In this document: positions 44,250 through 52,503 of the stretch, piece after piece
Layout: every line of letters starts with the position of its first letter
How positions within the stretch are numbered: position 1 is the first letter of the stretch
Assembly (NCBI GenBank): GCA_041390145.1
Contig: JAWKQM010000005.1
Span: 1-64,000, forward strand
Length of the DNA: 64,000 nucleotides
DNA from: Gemmatimonadales bacterium
GTDB taxonomy: Bacteria; Gemmatimonadota; Gemmatimonadetes; Gemmatimonadales; GWC2-71-9
Direction of reading: 5' to 3'
The notes under the pieces: model-generated
What the model saw: only the letters and a program-made list of their open reading frames with translations
Database searches by the model: none
Told to the model about the DNA's origin: nothing
Program-made: the position numbers and the translations under genes

Positions 44250-45043
44250 CGATGGCCCCGACGTCGTTTCTCTATGCGCTCGACGCGTCGACCGGCGTGG
44301 CGACCATCACCCTCAACCGTCCCGACAAGCTCAACGCGCTCACCTTCGAGGTGTACCGCGAGCTGACCGACACCTTCAACGCCCTCGGCGACGAAGCGGA
44401 CGTCCGCGCGGTCATCATCACCGGTGCGGGCCGCGCCTTCTGCTCCGGCGGTGACGTCGAGGACATCATCGGCCCGCTGCTGGAGATGGACATCGACGAA
44501 CTGCGCGCCTTTACCCGGCTCACCTGCGACCTGATCCTCGCCATCCGCCGCTGCCCGCGGCCGGTCGTCGCGGCGCTCAACGGCACCGTGGCCGGCGCGG
44601 GAGCGGTCATCGCCTCGGCGTGCGACTTCCGCGTGGCCAACGAGAAGGCGAAGATCGCCTTCCTCTTCGTGCGGGTCGGGCTTTCCGGCGCCGACATGGG
44701 GGCGGCGTGGCTGCTGCCGCGGCTGGTGGGGCACAGCATGGCCACGGAGATGCTGATGCTGGGCGAGTTCACCGCGCCGGCGCGCGCAAAGGAGATCGGC
44801 CTCTATCACCAGGTGGTGGAGGGGGACGTGATGCCCGCGGCACTCGCGCTCGCCGGGAAGCTGGCGCGGGGGCCGCGCGAGGCGCTGGCCGCCACCAAGG
44901 AGGCGATCGACCTCGAGGCGGAGCTCGACCTGGAGTCGGGGCTCGATCACGAGGCGGAGGCGCAGGCCCAGCTGATGCTGGGCCCCGACTACATGGAGGG
45001 GTACCAGGCGTTCACCCAGAAGCGGGACCCGAAGTTTCCATGA
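44246..45043 (+). CDS. Enoyl-CoA hydratase/isomerase
   Basis: 265 residues. Crotonase fold with oxyanion-hole motif GAGRAFCSGGDVEDI and GTVAGAGAVIASACDFRVA. The position of the second catalytic Glu reads VGLSGADMGAAWLLPRLVG, lacking the usual Glu, so isomerase, hydrolase or ring-opening activity is possible instead of hydration. ATG at 44246 overlaps RidA and the stop overlaps the acyl-CoA dehydrogenase start. Confidence 0.88.
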   Translation: MTMAPTSFLYALDASTGVATITLNRPDKLNALTFEVYRELTDTFNALGDEADVRAVIITGAGRAFCSGGDVEDIIGPLLEMDIDELRAFTRLTCDLILAIRRCPRPVVAALNGTVAGAGAVIASACDFRVANEKAKIAFLFVRVGLSGADMGAAWLLPRLVGHSMATEMLMLGEFTAPARAKEIGLYHQVVEGDVMPAALALAGKLARGPREALAATKEAIDLEAELDLESGLDHEAEAQAQLMLGPDYMEGYQAFTQKRDPKFP

Positions 45044-46185
45044 GACCGGACCCCGAGGCGGTCGCCGCTTTTCTCGAGCCGCACCACGCCGACGTGGCGG
45101 CCACGGTGGGCGCCTTCGGCCAGGAGGTGCTGGCCGAGCATCCCGACCCCGAGACCGATGCGGCGGCGCGCACCCGCGCCCGCGCGCTGGTGCCGCTGCT
45201 GGCCGAGGCGGGCCTCGGCGTCGCCGTCGAACAGCTCGACCTCCGCGCGGTGGCGCTGATCCGCGAGGGGCTGGCGTACCACTCGCCGCTCGCGGACGAG
45301 GTGTACGCCCTGCAGGCGCTCGGCTCGCTGCCGATCCGGCTCGGGGGTGGCGAGGCCATCCAGGCGCAGTGGCTCCCCCGCATCGACGGCGGCGAGGTGA
45401 TGTGCGGCTTCGCGATGACGGAACCGGAGGCGGGGTCGGACGTCGGGTCGATGGTGACCACCGCCACGAAGCAGGGCAAGGAGTGGGTGCTCGAGGGGCG
45501 GAAGGCGTTCATCAGCAATGCCGGCATCGCCGACGTGTACACCGTCTTCGCCTCCACCGACCGGAGCAAGGGCGCCAAGGGGATCTCGGCGTTCGTGGTG
45601 CCGGCCGACGCGCGGGGGCTGGTCTTTGCCGGCGCGCAGGTGATGAGCGCGCCGCACCCGCTCGGTGAACTCTCGTTCGAGCGCTGCCGTATTCCCGCCG
45701 GCAACATTCTCGGCGAACCGGGCCGCGGGCTGGGGCTCGGCCTCGCCACGCTGGACCGGCTCCGCGCCACCGTGGGCGCCGCCGCCTGCGGCATGGCGGC
45801 CCGGGCGCTCGACGAGGCGGTGGCGCACGTCAACGAGCGGAAGCAGTTCGGCAAGGCGCTCGCCGAGTTCCAGCTGACGCAGGACCGGATTGCGCAGATG
45901 GCCACCGAGCTCCACGCGGCGCGACTGCTGGTGTACCGCGCGGTGTGGGCCAAGGACCGGGGCGCGGAGCGCGTCACCCTTGAATCGGCGATGGCCAAGA
46001 GCTACGCCACCGAGGCGGCGCAGCGGATCGTGGACGGCGCGGTGCAGCTGCTGGGCGGGCGCGGTGTGCTGGCCTCGCACCCGGTGGACAAGCTGTACCG
46101 GGCGGTGCGCTCGCTGCGTATTTACGAGGGAACCACCGAGATCCAGCGGCTGCTGATCGCGCGGGAAGTGCTGGGCGCCTCGTGA
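45040..46185 (+). CDS. Acyl-CoA dehydrogenase
   Basis: 381 residues from ATG 45040. N-terminal helical domain, then FAMTEPEAGSDVGSM (FAD/substrate loop), ISNAGIADVYTVFAS, and the C-terminal helical domain with ERKQFGKALAEFQLTQ. The catalytic Glu lies in LRIYEGTTEIQRLLIAREVL. FAD-dependent alpha,beta-dehydrogenation of an acyl-CoA, probably an alicyclic intermediate here. Coupled on both sides by 4-bp overlaps. Confidence 0.93.
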   Translation: MRPDPEAVAAFLEPHHADVAATVGAFGQEVLAEHPDPETDAAARTRARALVPLLAEAGLGVAVEQLDLRAVALIREGLAYHSPLADEVYALQALGSLPIRLGGGEAIQAQWLPRIDGGEVMCGFAMTEPEAGSDVGSMVTTATKQGKEWVLEGRKAFISNAGIADVYTVFASTDRSKGAKGISAFVVPADARGLVFAGAQVMSAPHPLGELSFERCRIPAGNILGEPGRGLGLGLATLDRLRATVGAAACGMAARALDEAVAHVNERKQFGKALAEFQLTQDRIAQMATELHAARLLVYRAVWAKDRGAERVTLESAMAKSYATEAAQRIVDGAVQLLGGRGVLASHPVDKLYRAVRSLRIYEGTTEIQRLLIAREVLGAS

Positions 46186-48428
46186 ACGTCGCCATCATCG
46201 GCGGCGGGCCGGGGGGGCTCTACCTGGCCATCCTGCTCCGCCGGGCCAATCCCGCCACCCAGGTGACCGTCTACGAACGGAACCGGATCGAGGACACCTT
46301 CGGCTTCGGTGTCGTTCTGTCGGACGCCACGGAGGGGATCCTGGCCGAGGCCGACGACGTGACGCACGCGGCAATGTCGGCGGTGATGCACCGGTGGGGC
46401 GACATCGACGTGCACATCAACGGCGTGTGCATCACCTCGGGGGGGCACGGCTTCAGCGGCGTCTCCCGCAAGGTGCTGCTCGAGATCCTCTTCGAGCGGG
46501 CGAAGGCGCTGGGGGCCAAGGTCCTCGAACTGACCGAAGCGCCGCCGGTCGATGAGTTGCTCAAGACCCACGACCTGGTGGTGGCGGCGGATGGCGTCAA
46601 CAGCGCCGTGCGCGCCTCGCGAGCCGAGGCGTTCGGCGCCACGGTGGACCTGCGTCCCAACCGGTTCGTCTGGCTCGGCACCACGCGTCCCTTTCCCAGT
46701 TTCTTCTTCTCCTTCCGGCAGAACGCGCACGGGCTCTGGCGCGCGCATGCGTACCAGTACGCCGAGGGGGAGTCCACGTTCATCGTGGAGACGACGGACG
46801 CGGCGTGGCGTGCGGCGGGGCTGGAGGAGGGAGACGAGGCGGCGACGATCGCGTACTGCGAGGCGCTGTTCCGGGAGGAGCTGGAGGGGCACCGGCTCAT
46901 CGGCAACCGCAGCATCTGGCGGCAGTTCCCCACGGTGAAGTGCCGGCACTGGTCCGATGGCCGGCTGGTGCTGCTGGGCGACTCGGCGCACACCGCGCAC
47001 TTCTCGGTGGGGAGCGGGACGAAGCTCGCGATGGAAGACGCCATCGAGCTGAGCCGGGTGCTGCAGGGGGCGACGGATGTGGCGGCCGCGCTCAAGACGT
47101 ACGAGACGGAGCGGCGGCCGGGGGTCGAGAGCGTGCAGCGGGCGGCGCAGGCGAGCCTCGAGTGGTTCGAGGCGACGGAGCGCTACGACGACCTCGAGCC
47201 GCTGCAGTTCGCGTACAGCCTCCTGACCCGCAGTCTTCGCATCACGCACGAGAATCTCCGCACCCGCGACCCGGCATTCGTGGAACGGGTGGAGCGGTGG
47301 TATGCCGACCGGGCGGGGGTGCCGCCGGTGCCGGGGAAGACGAGTCCCCCGCCCTTCCTGACCCCGTTCCACCTGCGCGGAATGCGGCTCAGCAACCGGA
47401 TCGTGGTGTCGCCGATGTGCCAGTACAGCGCGGTGGACGGCATCCCGAACGACTGGCACCTCCAGCACCTGGCCAGCCGAGCCATCGGTGGCGCGGGGCT
47501 GGTGATGACGGAGATGACCGACGTGAGCGCGGAGGGGCGGATCACGCCGGGGTGCACCGGGATCTACAACGACACGCAGATGGCGGCGTGGAAGCGGATC
47601 GTGGACTTCGTGCGCACGCACGCCCCCGACACGCGGATCGGAATGCAGCTCGGGCATGCGGGGCGGAAGGCGGCGACGAAGCTGATGTGGGAAGGGGACA
47701 ACGAGCCGCTGGAGGAAGGCGCCTGGCCCATCATGTCGGCGAGCGCGATCCCGTGGAGGCCGGAGAACCAGGTGCCGCACGCGATGACGCGCGCCGACAT
47801 GGACCGGGTGCGCGACGAGTACGTGCATGCGGCGGAGCGGGCGGAGGCGGCGGGGTTCGACCTGATCGAGATCCACCTGGCGCACGGCTACCTGCTGGCG
47901 AGCTTCATCAGTCCGCTCACCAACCGCCGCACCGACGAATACGGCGGGTCACTCGAGCACCGGATGCGGTATCCGCTGGAGATCATCCGCGCGGTGCGCT
48001 CGGCGTGGCCGGACGACAGGCCGCTCACCGCCCGCGTCTCCGCCACCGACTGGCACCCCGATGGGCTGACCGGCGAGGAATCGGTGGAGGTGGCGCGGCT
48101 CATCGGCCGGGCCGGTGTCGATGCCGTGGACGTCTCGGCGGGACAGACCGTGCCGGACCAGCGTCCTATATATGGGCGGGCGTTCCAGACGCCGTTTGCC
48201 GACCGGATCCGGCACGAGGCGGGGGTGGCGACGATGGCGGTGGGGAATATCCAGAGTCACGAGGACGTGAACGCGATCCTGGCCGCGGGGCGCGCCGACC
48301 TGGTGCTGATGGCGCGGGCGCATCTCTGGGACCCGTACTGGACTCGGCATGCGGCGTACGCGCTGGGGCATCCGATGACGTGGCCGCCGCAATACGAGTC
48401 GTTGAACAACTACAATGCGCGTATCTGA
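46182..48428 (+). CDS. 2-aminobenzoyl-CoA monooxygenase/reductase (ACMR-type fusion)
   Basis: 748 residues from GTG 46182. N-terminal flavin monooxygenase (1-370): GGGPGGLYLAILLRRANP, DLVVAADGVNSAVRA, GRLVLLGDSAHTAHFS. C-terminal old-yellow-enzyme domain (about 390-748): SPMCQYSAVDGIPNDWHLQH, GCTGIYNDTQM, MQLGHAGRKA, HLAHGYLLASFISPLTN, DEYGGSLEHRMRYPLEII. This two-domain layout is that of Azoarcus 2-aminobenzoyl-CoA monooxygenase/reductase and related salicylyl-CoA 5-hydroxylases. It hydroxylates and then reduces the ring of anthraniloyl-CoA using NADH and O2. Last gene of the catabolic operon. Confidence 0.9.
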   Translation: MNVAIIGGGPGGLYLAILLRRANPATQVTVYERNRIEDTFGFGVVLSDATEGILAEADDVTHAAMSAVMHRWGDIDVHINGVCITSGGHGFSGVSRKVLLEILFERAKALGAKVLELTEAPPVDELLKTHDLVVAADGVNSAVRASRAEAFGATVDLRPNRFVWLGTTRPFPSFFFSFRQNAHGLWRAHAYQYAEGESTFIVETTDAAWRAAGLEEGDEAATIAYCEALFREELEGHRLIGNRSIWRQFPTVKCRHWSDGRLVLLGDSAHTAHFSVGSGTKLAMEDAIELSRVLQGATDVAAALKTYETERRPGVESVQRAAQASLEWFEATERYDDLEPLQFAYSLLTRSLRITHENLRTRDPAFVERVERWYADRAGVPPVPGKTSPPPFLTPFHLRGMRLSNRIVVSPMCQYSAVDGIPNDWHLQHLASRAIGGAGLVMTEMTDVSAEGRITPGCTGIYNDTQMAAWKRIVDFVRTHAPDTRIGMQLGHAGRKAATKLMWEGDNEPLEEGAWPIMSASAIPWRPENQVPHAMTRADMDRVRDEYVHAAERAEAAGFDLIEIHLAHGYLLASFISPLTNRRTDEYGGSLEHRMRYPLEIIRAVRSAWPDDRPLTARVSATDWHPDGLTGEESVEVARLIGRAGVDAVDVSAGQTVPDQRPIYGRAFQTPFADRIRHEAGVATMAVGNIQSHEDVNAILAAGRADLVLMARAHLWDPYWTRHAAYALGHPMTWPPQYESLNNYNARI

Positions 48429-48443
48429 ACCGCATTCACAAGA

Positions 48444-48536
48444 GACGAGGGAGAGTCGGAGGAGAGGGAGGGTCGGAGACACTGCTTGTGGTTGCATCAC
48501 CGTCCACCTCAATCGGTTCTCCGACCCTCCCTCGTC
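48444..48536. repeat. MITE-like element, copy 2
   Basis: Inverted ends GACGAGGGAGAGTCGGA and TCCGACCCTCCCTCGTC lie about 93 bp apart, with an interior homologous to copy 1 at 36679 (GGAGGGTCGGA, ACTGCTTG, GGTTCTCC). Begins 15 bp after the ACMR stop and may also serve as its terminator. Confidence 0.65.
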
Positions 48537-48565
48537 TTCAGTTGGTTCATGCTGCCCGATATGCT

Positions 48566-48605
48566 GCCTCACCCCCTGCCCCCCTCTCCATGATATGGAG
48601 AGGGG
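48566..48605. repeat. REP-like palindrome, copy B
   Basis: GCCTCACCCCCTGCCCCC followed by CCCTCTCCAT-GAT-ATGGAGAGGG. Same element as at 36156 and 49305, placed directly after the MITE-like copy 2 and 16 bp from the end of the next gene. Confidence 0.75.
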
Positions 48606-48621
48606 TATTTCGTAGCGGCAC

Positions 48622-48939
48622 CTACGAGATGAGCAACACCAGGATCACCACGGCGAGCACCAGGACCAGCGTCGAGATCACGATGGTGTGATTGGAGCCG
48701 CCCGACGCCATGCTCGCGTTCTCGAGCGAGGTCTGCATGGAGGTGGTGTCGCCGACCTGGAAGAGGGGCGAGGACTGCGGCTGCGGCACCGACGGGCCCG
48801 GCGTGACGACGGCGGGGGTGGAGGCAGGCGCTTCCACGGCGGCGGGTGTGCCGACCGGGGCGGCGGCTTGTTGCGCGGCCAGGGCGAGGGGGACGATGCT
48901 CAGCATGGCGGCGAGAAGCGCGACGGATCGGACTGACAC
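48622..48939 (-). CDS. Small secreted/tail-anchored protein
   Basis: 105 residues. Signal peptide MSVRSVALLAAMLSIVPLAL with cleavage near LAAQQ. An Ala/Pro/Val-rich linker (VEAPASTPAVVTPGPSVPQP) is followed by a polar segment and a C-terminal TM helix (TIVISTLVLVLAVVILVLLIS). It probably spans the periplasm or is held at the inner membrane by the C-terminus. No family recognised. It is the last gene before the integron. Confidence 0.65.
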   Translation of the reverse strand: MSVRSVALLAAMLSIVPLALAAQQAAAPVGTPAAVEAPASTPAVVTPGPSVPQPQSSPLFQVGDTTSMQTSLENASMASGGSNHTIVISTLVLVLAVVILVLLIS

Positions 48940-49107
48940 AGGGAACTCCTTGGGTCGAGGGACGGCGTACCTGACATGGACACGAGGGATGCGCTGTCCT
49001 TGTATGGAAACCTACGCCGCGGCACCACCCGGACAATCGCTCGTTGGATTGACACGCGGTCTAGTCAATTGGTCCCCCCTCCTCGCTCAGAGGGGGTGGA
49101 GCTGCCG

Positions 49108-49244
49108 TCCCTGAGTCGTGGCTGATGTCGCTCAAGCGGCACGAGTTACCAATCTGAGTCTGCCGCTTCTGCCTCCCGGCCCCCCTGCCTCCCTGAGTCG
49201 CGGCTGAAGCCGCGGCTCGGCTGATGTCGCTGAAGCGACACGAG
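49108..49244. repeat. Tandem direct repeat with nested small hairpins
   Basis: Two copies of a unit starting TCCCTGAGTCG and containing GGCTGATGTCGCT-AAGCG-CACGAG: 49108-49145 and 49190-49244. The second copy has an extra hairpin GCGGCTGAAGCCGC, and GTCGCTGAAGCGAC is itself a hairpin. The intervening stretches TGCCGCTTCTGCCTCCC and TGCGGCTACTGCCTCCC are also alike, so a unit of about 82 bp was duplicated. Confidence 0.65.
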
Positions 49245-49304
49245 CGCCCGGTCTCGTTGCGGCTACTGCCTCCCTGCCCGGCGGCCGCCCTGCCGGGCTG
49301 TTCT

Positions 49305-49345
49305 GCCTCACCCCCTGTCCCCCTCTCCATGATATGGAGAGGGGG
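49305..49345. repeat. REP-like palindrome, copy C
   Basis: GCCTCACCCCCTGTCCCC then CCCTCTCCAT-GAT-ATGGAGAGGG, nearly identical to copies A and B. 76 bp upstream of the integrase start. Confidence 0.75.
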
Positions 49346-49421
49346 AACGCCGGAAGCGATCTGCCGCAGCTGCGCATTCTTTCGATGACGATGAGGCATC
49401 GCACGGCTGTTAGGGTGGGAG

Positions 49422-50450
49422 ATGTCCAGTTCCGGTCGCCGTCCCCCTTCGCAGTCCAATCCCCGCCTGCTGCAGCGGTTGCAGTCCAAGTTGCGCATGG
49501 GGCATTACAGCCTGCGAACGGAGCAGGCTTACGCGGGGTGGGTCGTCCGCTTCGTGCGGTTTCACGGCCTGCGGCATCCGCGCGAGATGGGCGAGCGGGA
49601 GGTAGCGGCGTTCCTGGCGTGGCTGGCGGACGAGCGGGGTGTGTCTACCTCGACGCAGGTTCAGGCGCAGGCGGCGCTGCTCTATCTGTACAGGGAGGTG
49701 GTGGGGCGACCGCTCCAGCTGCAGGGGGTGGTGCCGAGGGGGCGGGGGCCGACCAGGATCCCGGTGGTGCTGGATGCGGGGGAGGTGGGGCGGGTTCTGG
49801 CGCAGCTGGAGGGGGTGTACCGGCTGATCGGGCTCATGCTCTACGGGAGCGGCCTCCGGCTGCTGGAGTGCCTGACCCTGCGGGTCAAGGACGTGGATCT
49901 GGTGCGGTGCGAAATCCGGGTGCGGCGGGGGAAGGGCCAGAAGGACCGGGTGACGCTCCTGGCCGATGCGGCGCTGGCCCCGCTCGGCGACCACCTGGCC
50001 CGCGTCAAGGTATTGCATGACAAAGCATTAGCCACCGGCACCGGGACCGTCACGCTACCGGGGGCACTGGCCCGGAAGTATCCTCGGGCGGACCGGACCT
50101 GGCCCTGGCAGTGGGTGTTCCCGTCGAGCCGGCTATACGCCGACCCGGGCACCGGGGAGCTGCGGCGTCATCATCTGCATCCCTCGGCGATGCAGCGGGC
50201 GATGGCCGAGGCGGTGCGGCGGTCGGGGATCGGGAAGCGGGCGAGTTGTCACACGATGCGGCATTCCTTCGCGACGCACCTGCTGGAGGCGGGGTACGAC
50301 ATCCGGACGGTGCAGGAGCTCCTGGGGCACTCGGATGTCAGCACGACGATGATCTACACCCACGTGCTCCTGAAGGGGGGACGTGGGGTCAAAAGCCCGG
50401 CGGACCGGCTTGGAAGTGCCCTCCCCCGCCCTTCAGTCTTTCCAGATTAG
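49422..50450 (+). CDS. intI: Integron integrase (IntI-type tyrosine recombinase)
   Basis: 342 residues. N-terminal SAM-like core-binding domain with MGHYSLRTEQAYAGWVVRFV. Catalytic domain: Arg146 in YGSGLRLLECL, Lys in GKGQKDRVTLL, His277 and Arg280 in CHTMRHSF, His303 in LGHSD, and nucleophile Tyr312 in IYTH. Residues about 214-255 (ALARKYPRADRTWPWQW, VFPSSRLYADPGTGELRRHH) are the integron-specific alpha-I2 insert that separates IntI from XerC/D. All catalytic residues are present, so it should be active. It presumably excises cassettes at folded attC and inserts them at attI. No LexA site was recognised upstream. Confidence 0.96.
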   Translation: MSSSGRRPPSQSNPRLLQRLQSKLRMGHYSLRTEQAYAGWVVRFVRFHGLRHPREMGEREVAAFLAWLADERGVSTSTQVQAQAALLYLYREVVGRPLQLQGVVPRGRGPTRIPVVLDAGEVGRVLAQLEGVYRLIGLMLYGSGLRLLECLTLRVKDVDLVRCEIRVRRGKGQKDRVTLLADAALAPLGDHLARVKVLHDKALATGTGTVTLPGALARKYPRADRTWPWQWVFPSSRLYADPGTGELRRHHLHPSAMQRAMAEAVRRSGIGKRASCHTMRHSFATHLLEAGYDIRTVQELLGHSDVSTTMIYTHVLLKGGRGVKSPADRLGSALPRPSVFPD

Positions 50451-50514
50451 GCGGCGGACCGTACCTTGGAAGGGCACGCAGGAGAACTACTAGTCAGTCC
50501 ATTAGACGTTAGGC
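50451..50514 (+). other. attI-like integration site
   Basis: Between the integrase stop and the first cassette, GTTAGGC at 50508-50514 matches the GTTRRRY core, with crossover expected after G50508. A second core-like ATTAGAC precedes it directly at 50501-50507, overlapping in the manner of the imperfect left core of attI sites. The extent to the left is arbitrary. No clear Pc promoter was found. Confidence 0.7.
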
Positions 50515-50562
50515 CTTAGTGAGAGATATTGTCGGTACGCCAATTGATAGGAGACGAGGAAT

Positions 50563-51573
50563 TTGTCACGGTTCCGGTTTATTGTTCCTTCCCTGCTGCT
50601 AGCACTCGGCTTCGCTGATGCCGTGTGTAGTCAGGCAACCAATTCAGACATCACACCTGCCAGAGTCGAAGTTCCAAAGGTAGAACGTGAGGGCGTATGG
50701 CAGCCGACCGGCGGCGGAACGCAAGTGCCGCTCTGGCCTGCGACTGTTGCGCTAGGCAAGCCAAATACCGGTGATCATCCCGAGGCGACAGGCAATGGAT
50801 CACCCCTTATTGGGGGTAGGAAGTGGCATTGGGCGAGCTACGTGACGCGGCCGACCATGACCATTTATCGGCCCAAAGGCCGTAACACTGGAACTACGAT
50901 GCTGGTCTTGCCGGGCGGTGGATTCCACGCTGTGGCGACCGACCTTGAGGGCACCGAAATCTGCGATTGGGTAGTCCAGCAGGGCATGACCTGCGTCATG
51001 CTGAAATATCGGACGCCACAAGTATGGCCGAAGAAGAATGGGAAGCAGCAGCGCCCGAAGGTGCTGCTGGGATTAGAGGACGCCCAGCGAGCGATGGTAT
51101 TGCTGCGCCAGCGAGCCTCCAACTACGAGATCGATCCGCACAAGATTGGCGTAATCGGTTTTTCCGCCGGCGCTTATCTCGTGACGGACATGAGCAACAC
51201 CGAACAGCGCACGTATCCGCCTACGGACGCGGCTGACCAGCAATCCACACGGCCCGATTTCGCAATCATCGCCTATACTGCTCGCTTGTTGGATAACAGC
51301 AAGGGGAAAAATGACCTTCAACTGCAACCATGGGTCAAGATCAGCGCGAATGCTCCGCCGACACTCATCATTCACGCCATGAACGATACCGTCGACGATA
51401 TCCGTCATCCGATGGCATATGCACTGGCGCTGAACGACGCGGGAGTGCCGGTCGATCTGCGCATTTATGCAAAGGGCGGCCATGCCTTTGGCATGCGGCC
51501 AACAGCCGATCCAATCACGACGGAATGGCCCGGACAGGTCAAACAATGGCTGCACAACATTGGGGTGTTGTGA
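50563..51573 (+). CDS. Cassette 1: secreted alpha/beta-hydrolase (acetyl esterase-like)
   Basis: 336 residues, TTG start at 50563 after GACGAGG. Signal peptide FIVPSLLLALGFADAVCS. Catalytic features of the acetyl-xylan/carbohydrate esterase group: LPGGGFHAVATDLEG (oxyanion region), nucleophile Ser in VIGFSAGAYL, Asp in IHAMNDTVDD, and His in AKGGHAFGMRP. Predicted to deacetylate a sugar or other ester in the periplasm or outside. Base composition is visibly more AT-rich than the surrounding chromosome, a sign of transfer. It is the cassette next to attI and so probably the most recent insertion. Confidence 0.88.
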   Translation: MSRFRFIVPSLLLALGFADAVCSQATNSDITPARVEVPKVEREGVWQPTGGGTQVPLWPATVALGKPNTGDHPEATGNGSPLIGGRKWHWASYVTRPTMTIYRPKGRNTGTTMLVLPGGGFHAVATDLEGTEICDWVVQQGMTCVMLKYRTPQVWPKKNGKQQRPKVLLGLEDAQRAMVLLRQRASNYEIDPHKIGVIGFSAGAYLVTDMSNTEQRTYPPTDAADQQSTRPDFAIIAYTARLLDNSKGKNDLQLQPWVKISANAPPTLIIHAMNDTVDDIRHPMAYALALNDAGVPVDLRIYAKGGHAFGMRPTADPITTEWPGQVKQWLHNIGVL

Positions 51574-51619
51574 CGTATCCATACGCACAATGTCTGCGTA
51601 TCGCGATTTGTGCGCAAAG

Positions 51620-51679
51620 GCCTAACAACCGGTTGCAGCGGACGGCGCTCCGCGCCGCCGCTGAACCGGAGCGTTAGGC
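51620..51679 (+). other. attC1 (60 bp, intact)
   Basis: R'' GCCTAAC (51620-51626) and R' GTTAGGC (51673-51679) are perfectly complementary. L'' CCGGTTGCAGCGG pairs with L' CCGCTGAACCGG, leaving one extrahelical G in L'' as required for strand choice. The terminal stem is GGCG/CGCC. The arms differ from the other attC sites in this array, so the cassette came from elsewhere. Confidence 0.93.
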
Positions 51680-51712
51680 GGACGCACTACGCTTCTGGAG
51701 CCATGATTTGCT

Positions 51713-52111
51713 ATGCGACGACCGCTCCACGCATTCGCGCTGTCGACCTTGGCCATCGCCCTCCTCGGCTGTGCTCCAACTGACTCTGCCAGGGATGGCG
51801 TGAGCGGCGAGCTACATGGCATCAACGGTACCGTAATTGATGCTCCTACGAGCCAGCCAATACCACATGCCATCATCACTATTGGCGGCGACTCAGCCAC
51901 GCCTTATCAAACTGGTGCCCGTACCGCCTCAGCCGATTCGGCAGGAGACTTTCGGTTCGACAGCATCCCCTTCAGCCCAGTTTGGGTACTGGTCCGCTTT
52001 ATTGGCTATCACGATCATGAAGAGCACATCTATGTCAGGCCTGGCGGAGAAGGGGTACTTCGCATTCCGCTAGACACGGCACCACTGACCATATTCAATG
52101 ACACGTTTTAG
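51713..52111 (+). CDS. Cassette 2a: lipoprotein with carboxypeptidase-regulatory-like domain
   Basis: 132 residues. Signal peptide MRRPLHAFALSTLAIALLGC with lipidation at Cys20. The mature part reads INGTVIDAPTSQPIPHAIIT, then RTASADSAGDFRFDSIPFSP and VLVRFIGYHDHEEHI. This is the beta-sandwich CarboxypepD_reg/CNA-B pattern (G-x-V-x-D, P-x-x-x-A, F-x-F-x-x-I/L-P). No catalytic part; probably a surface or periplasmic binding module. Confidence 0.75.
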   Translation: MRRPLHAFALSTLAIALLGCAPTDSARDGVSGELHGINGTVIDAPTSQPIPHAIITIGGDSATPYQTGARTASADSAGDFRFDSIPFSPVWVLVRFIGYHDHEEHIYVRPGGEGVLRIPLDTAPLTIFNDTF

Positions 52112-52128
52112 CGGACGCAAGGAAGCCC

Positions 52129-52338
52129 TTGAAACAACTCATTGATGCCGTTCTTGAAGCTCCTAACGCGGCACTTGAGGGCCGGAGTGCAGCCGCCGAT
52201 GAACTTGTGTCCATCGGTCGCCCAGCGTTGCCATTGATTCAGGATGTCTTGAATGGCAATTGGGCCTCCGAGGCCCATGCGAAAGACGTCTTGGAGGCAT
52301 TTATGTATATCGCACAACGCATTCACGGGCGTGCGTGA
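52129..52338 (+). CDS. Cassette 2b: small HEAT-like helical protein
   Basis: 69 residues from TTG 52129 with AAGGAAG upstream, 17 bp after the lipoprotein stop. The sequence NAALEGRSAAADELVSIG and RPALPLIQDVLNGNWASEAH looks like one HEAT repeat pair. Second ORF of a two-gene cassette, since no attC lies between it and the lipoprotein. Function unknown. It could alternatively be the 3' part of a longer HEAT protein lost before capture. Confidence 0.55.
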   Translation: MKQLIDAVLEAPNAALEGRSAAADELVSIGRPALPLIQDVLNGNWASEAHAKDVLEAFMYIAQRIHGRA

Positions 52339-52360
52339 GCCGTCCGCGTCTCGACGCGCC

Positions 52361-52489
52361 GCCTAACCAGCGCATGCAGCTGGCAAGGGCGCGCGCCATC
52401 TGCGGCAGCCGCCGCGCTTTATACTAAATGCGAGGTCGCGCGGCGGCTGCCGCGAGCGCCCTCGCAGCTGATGCGCCAATTCGTTGGGC
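52361..52489 (+). other. attC2 (129 bp, intact)
   Basis: R'' GCCTAAC (52361-52367), R' GTTGGGC (52483-52489). L'' GCGCATGCAGCTG pairs with L' CAGCTGATGCGC with one extrahelical G. A long variable terminal hairpin is formed by GGCAGCCGCCGCGC and GCGCGGCGGCTGCC. This is the full-length form of the array's common attC type. Confidence 0.93.
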
Positions 52490-52503
52490 AGAGCCGCTAC
52501 TTA

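Larger units (their letters stand above)
48940..49421. other. 482-bp non-coding region upstream of intI
   Basis: Contains the tandem stem-loop repeats at 49108-49244 and REP-like copy C at 49305. No LexA box or near-consensus promoter is obvious before the integrase ATG. Composition is GC-rich with many C- and G-tracts. Confidence 0.6.

Noticed and set aside
49422..50450. XerC/XerD or phage integrase instead of IntI
   Set aside because: The insert with KYPRADRTWPWQW and VFPSSRLYADPGTGELRRHH is specific to integron integrases, and attC sites follow.
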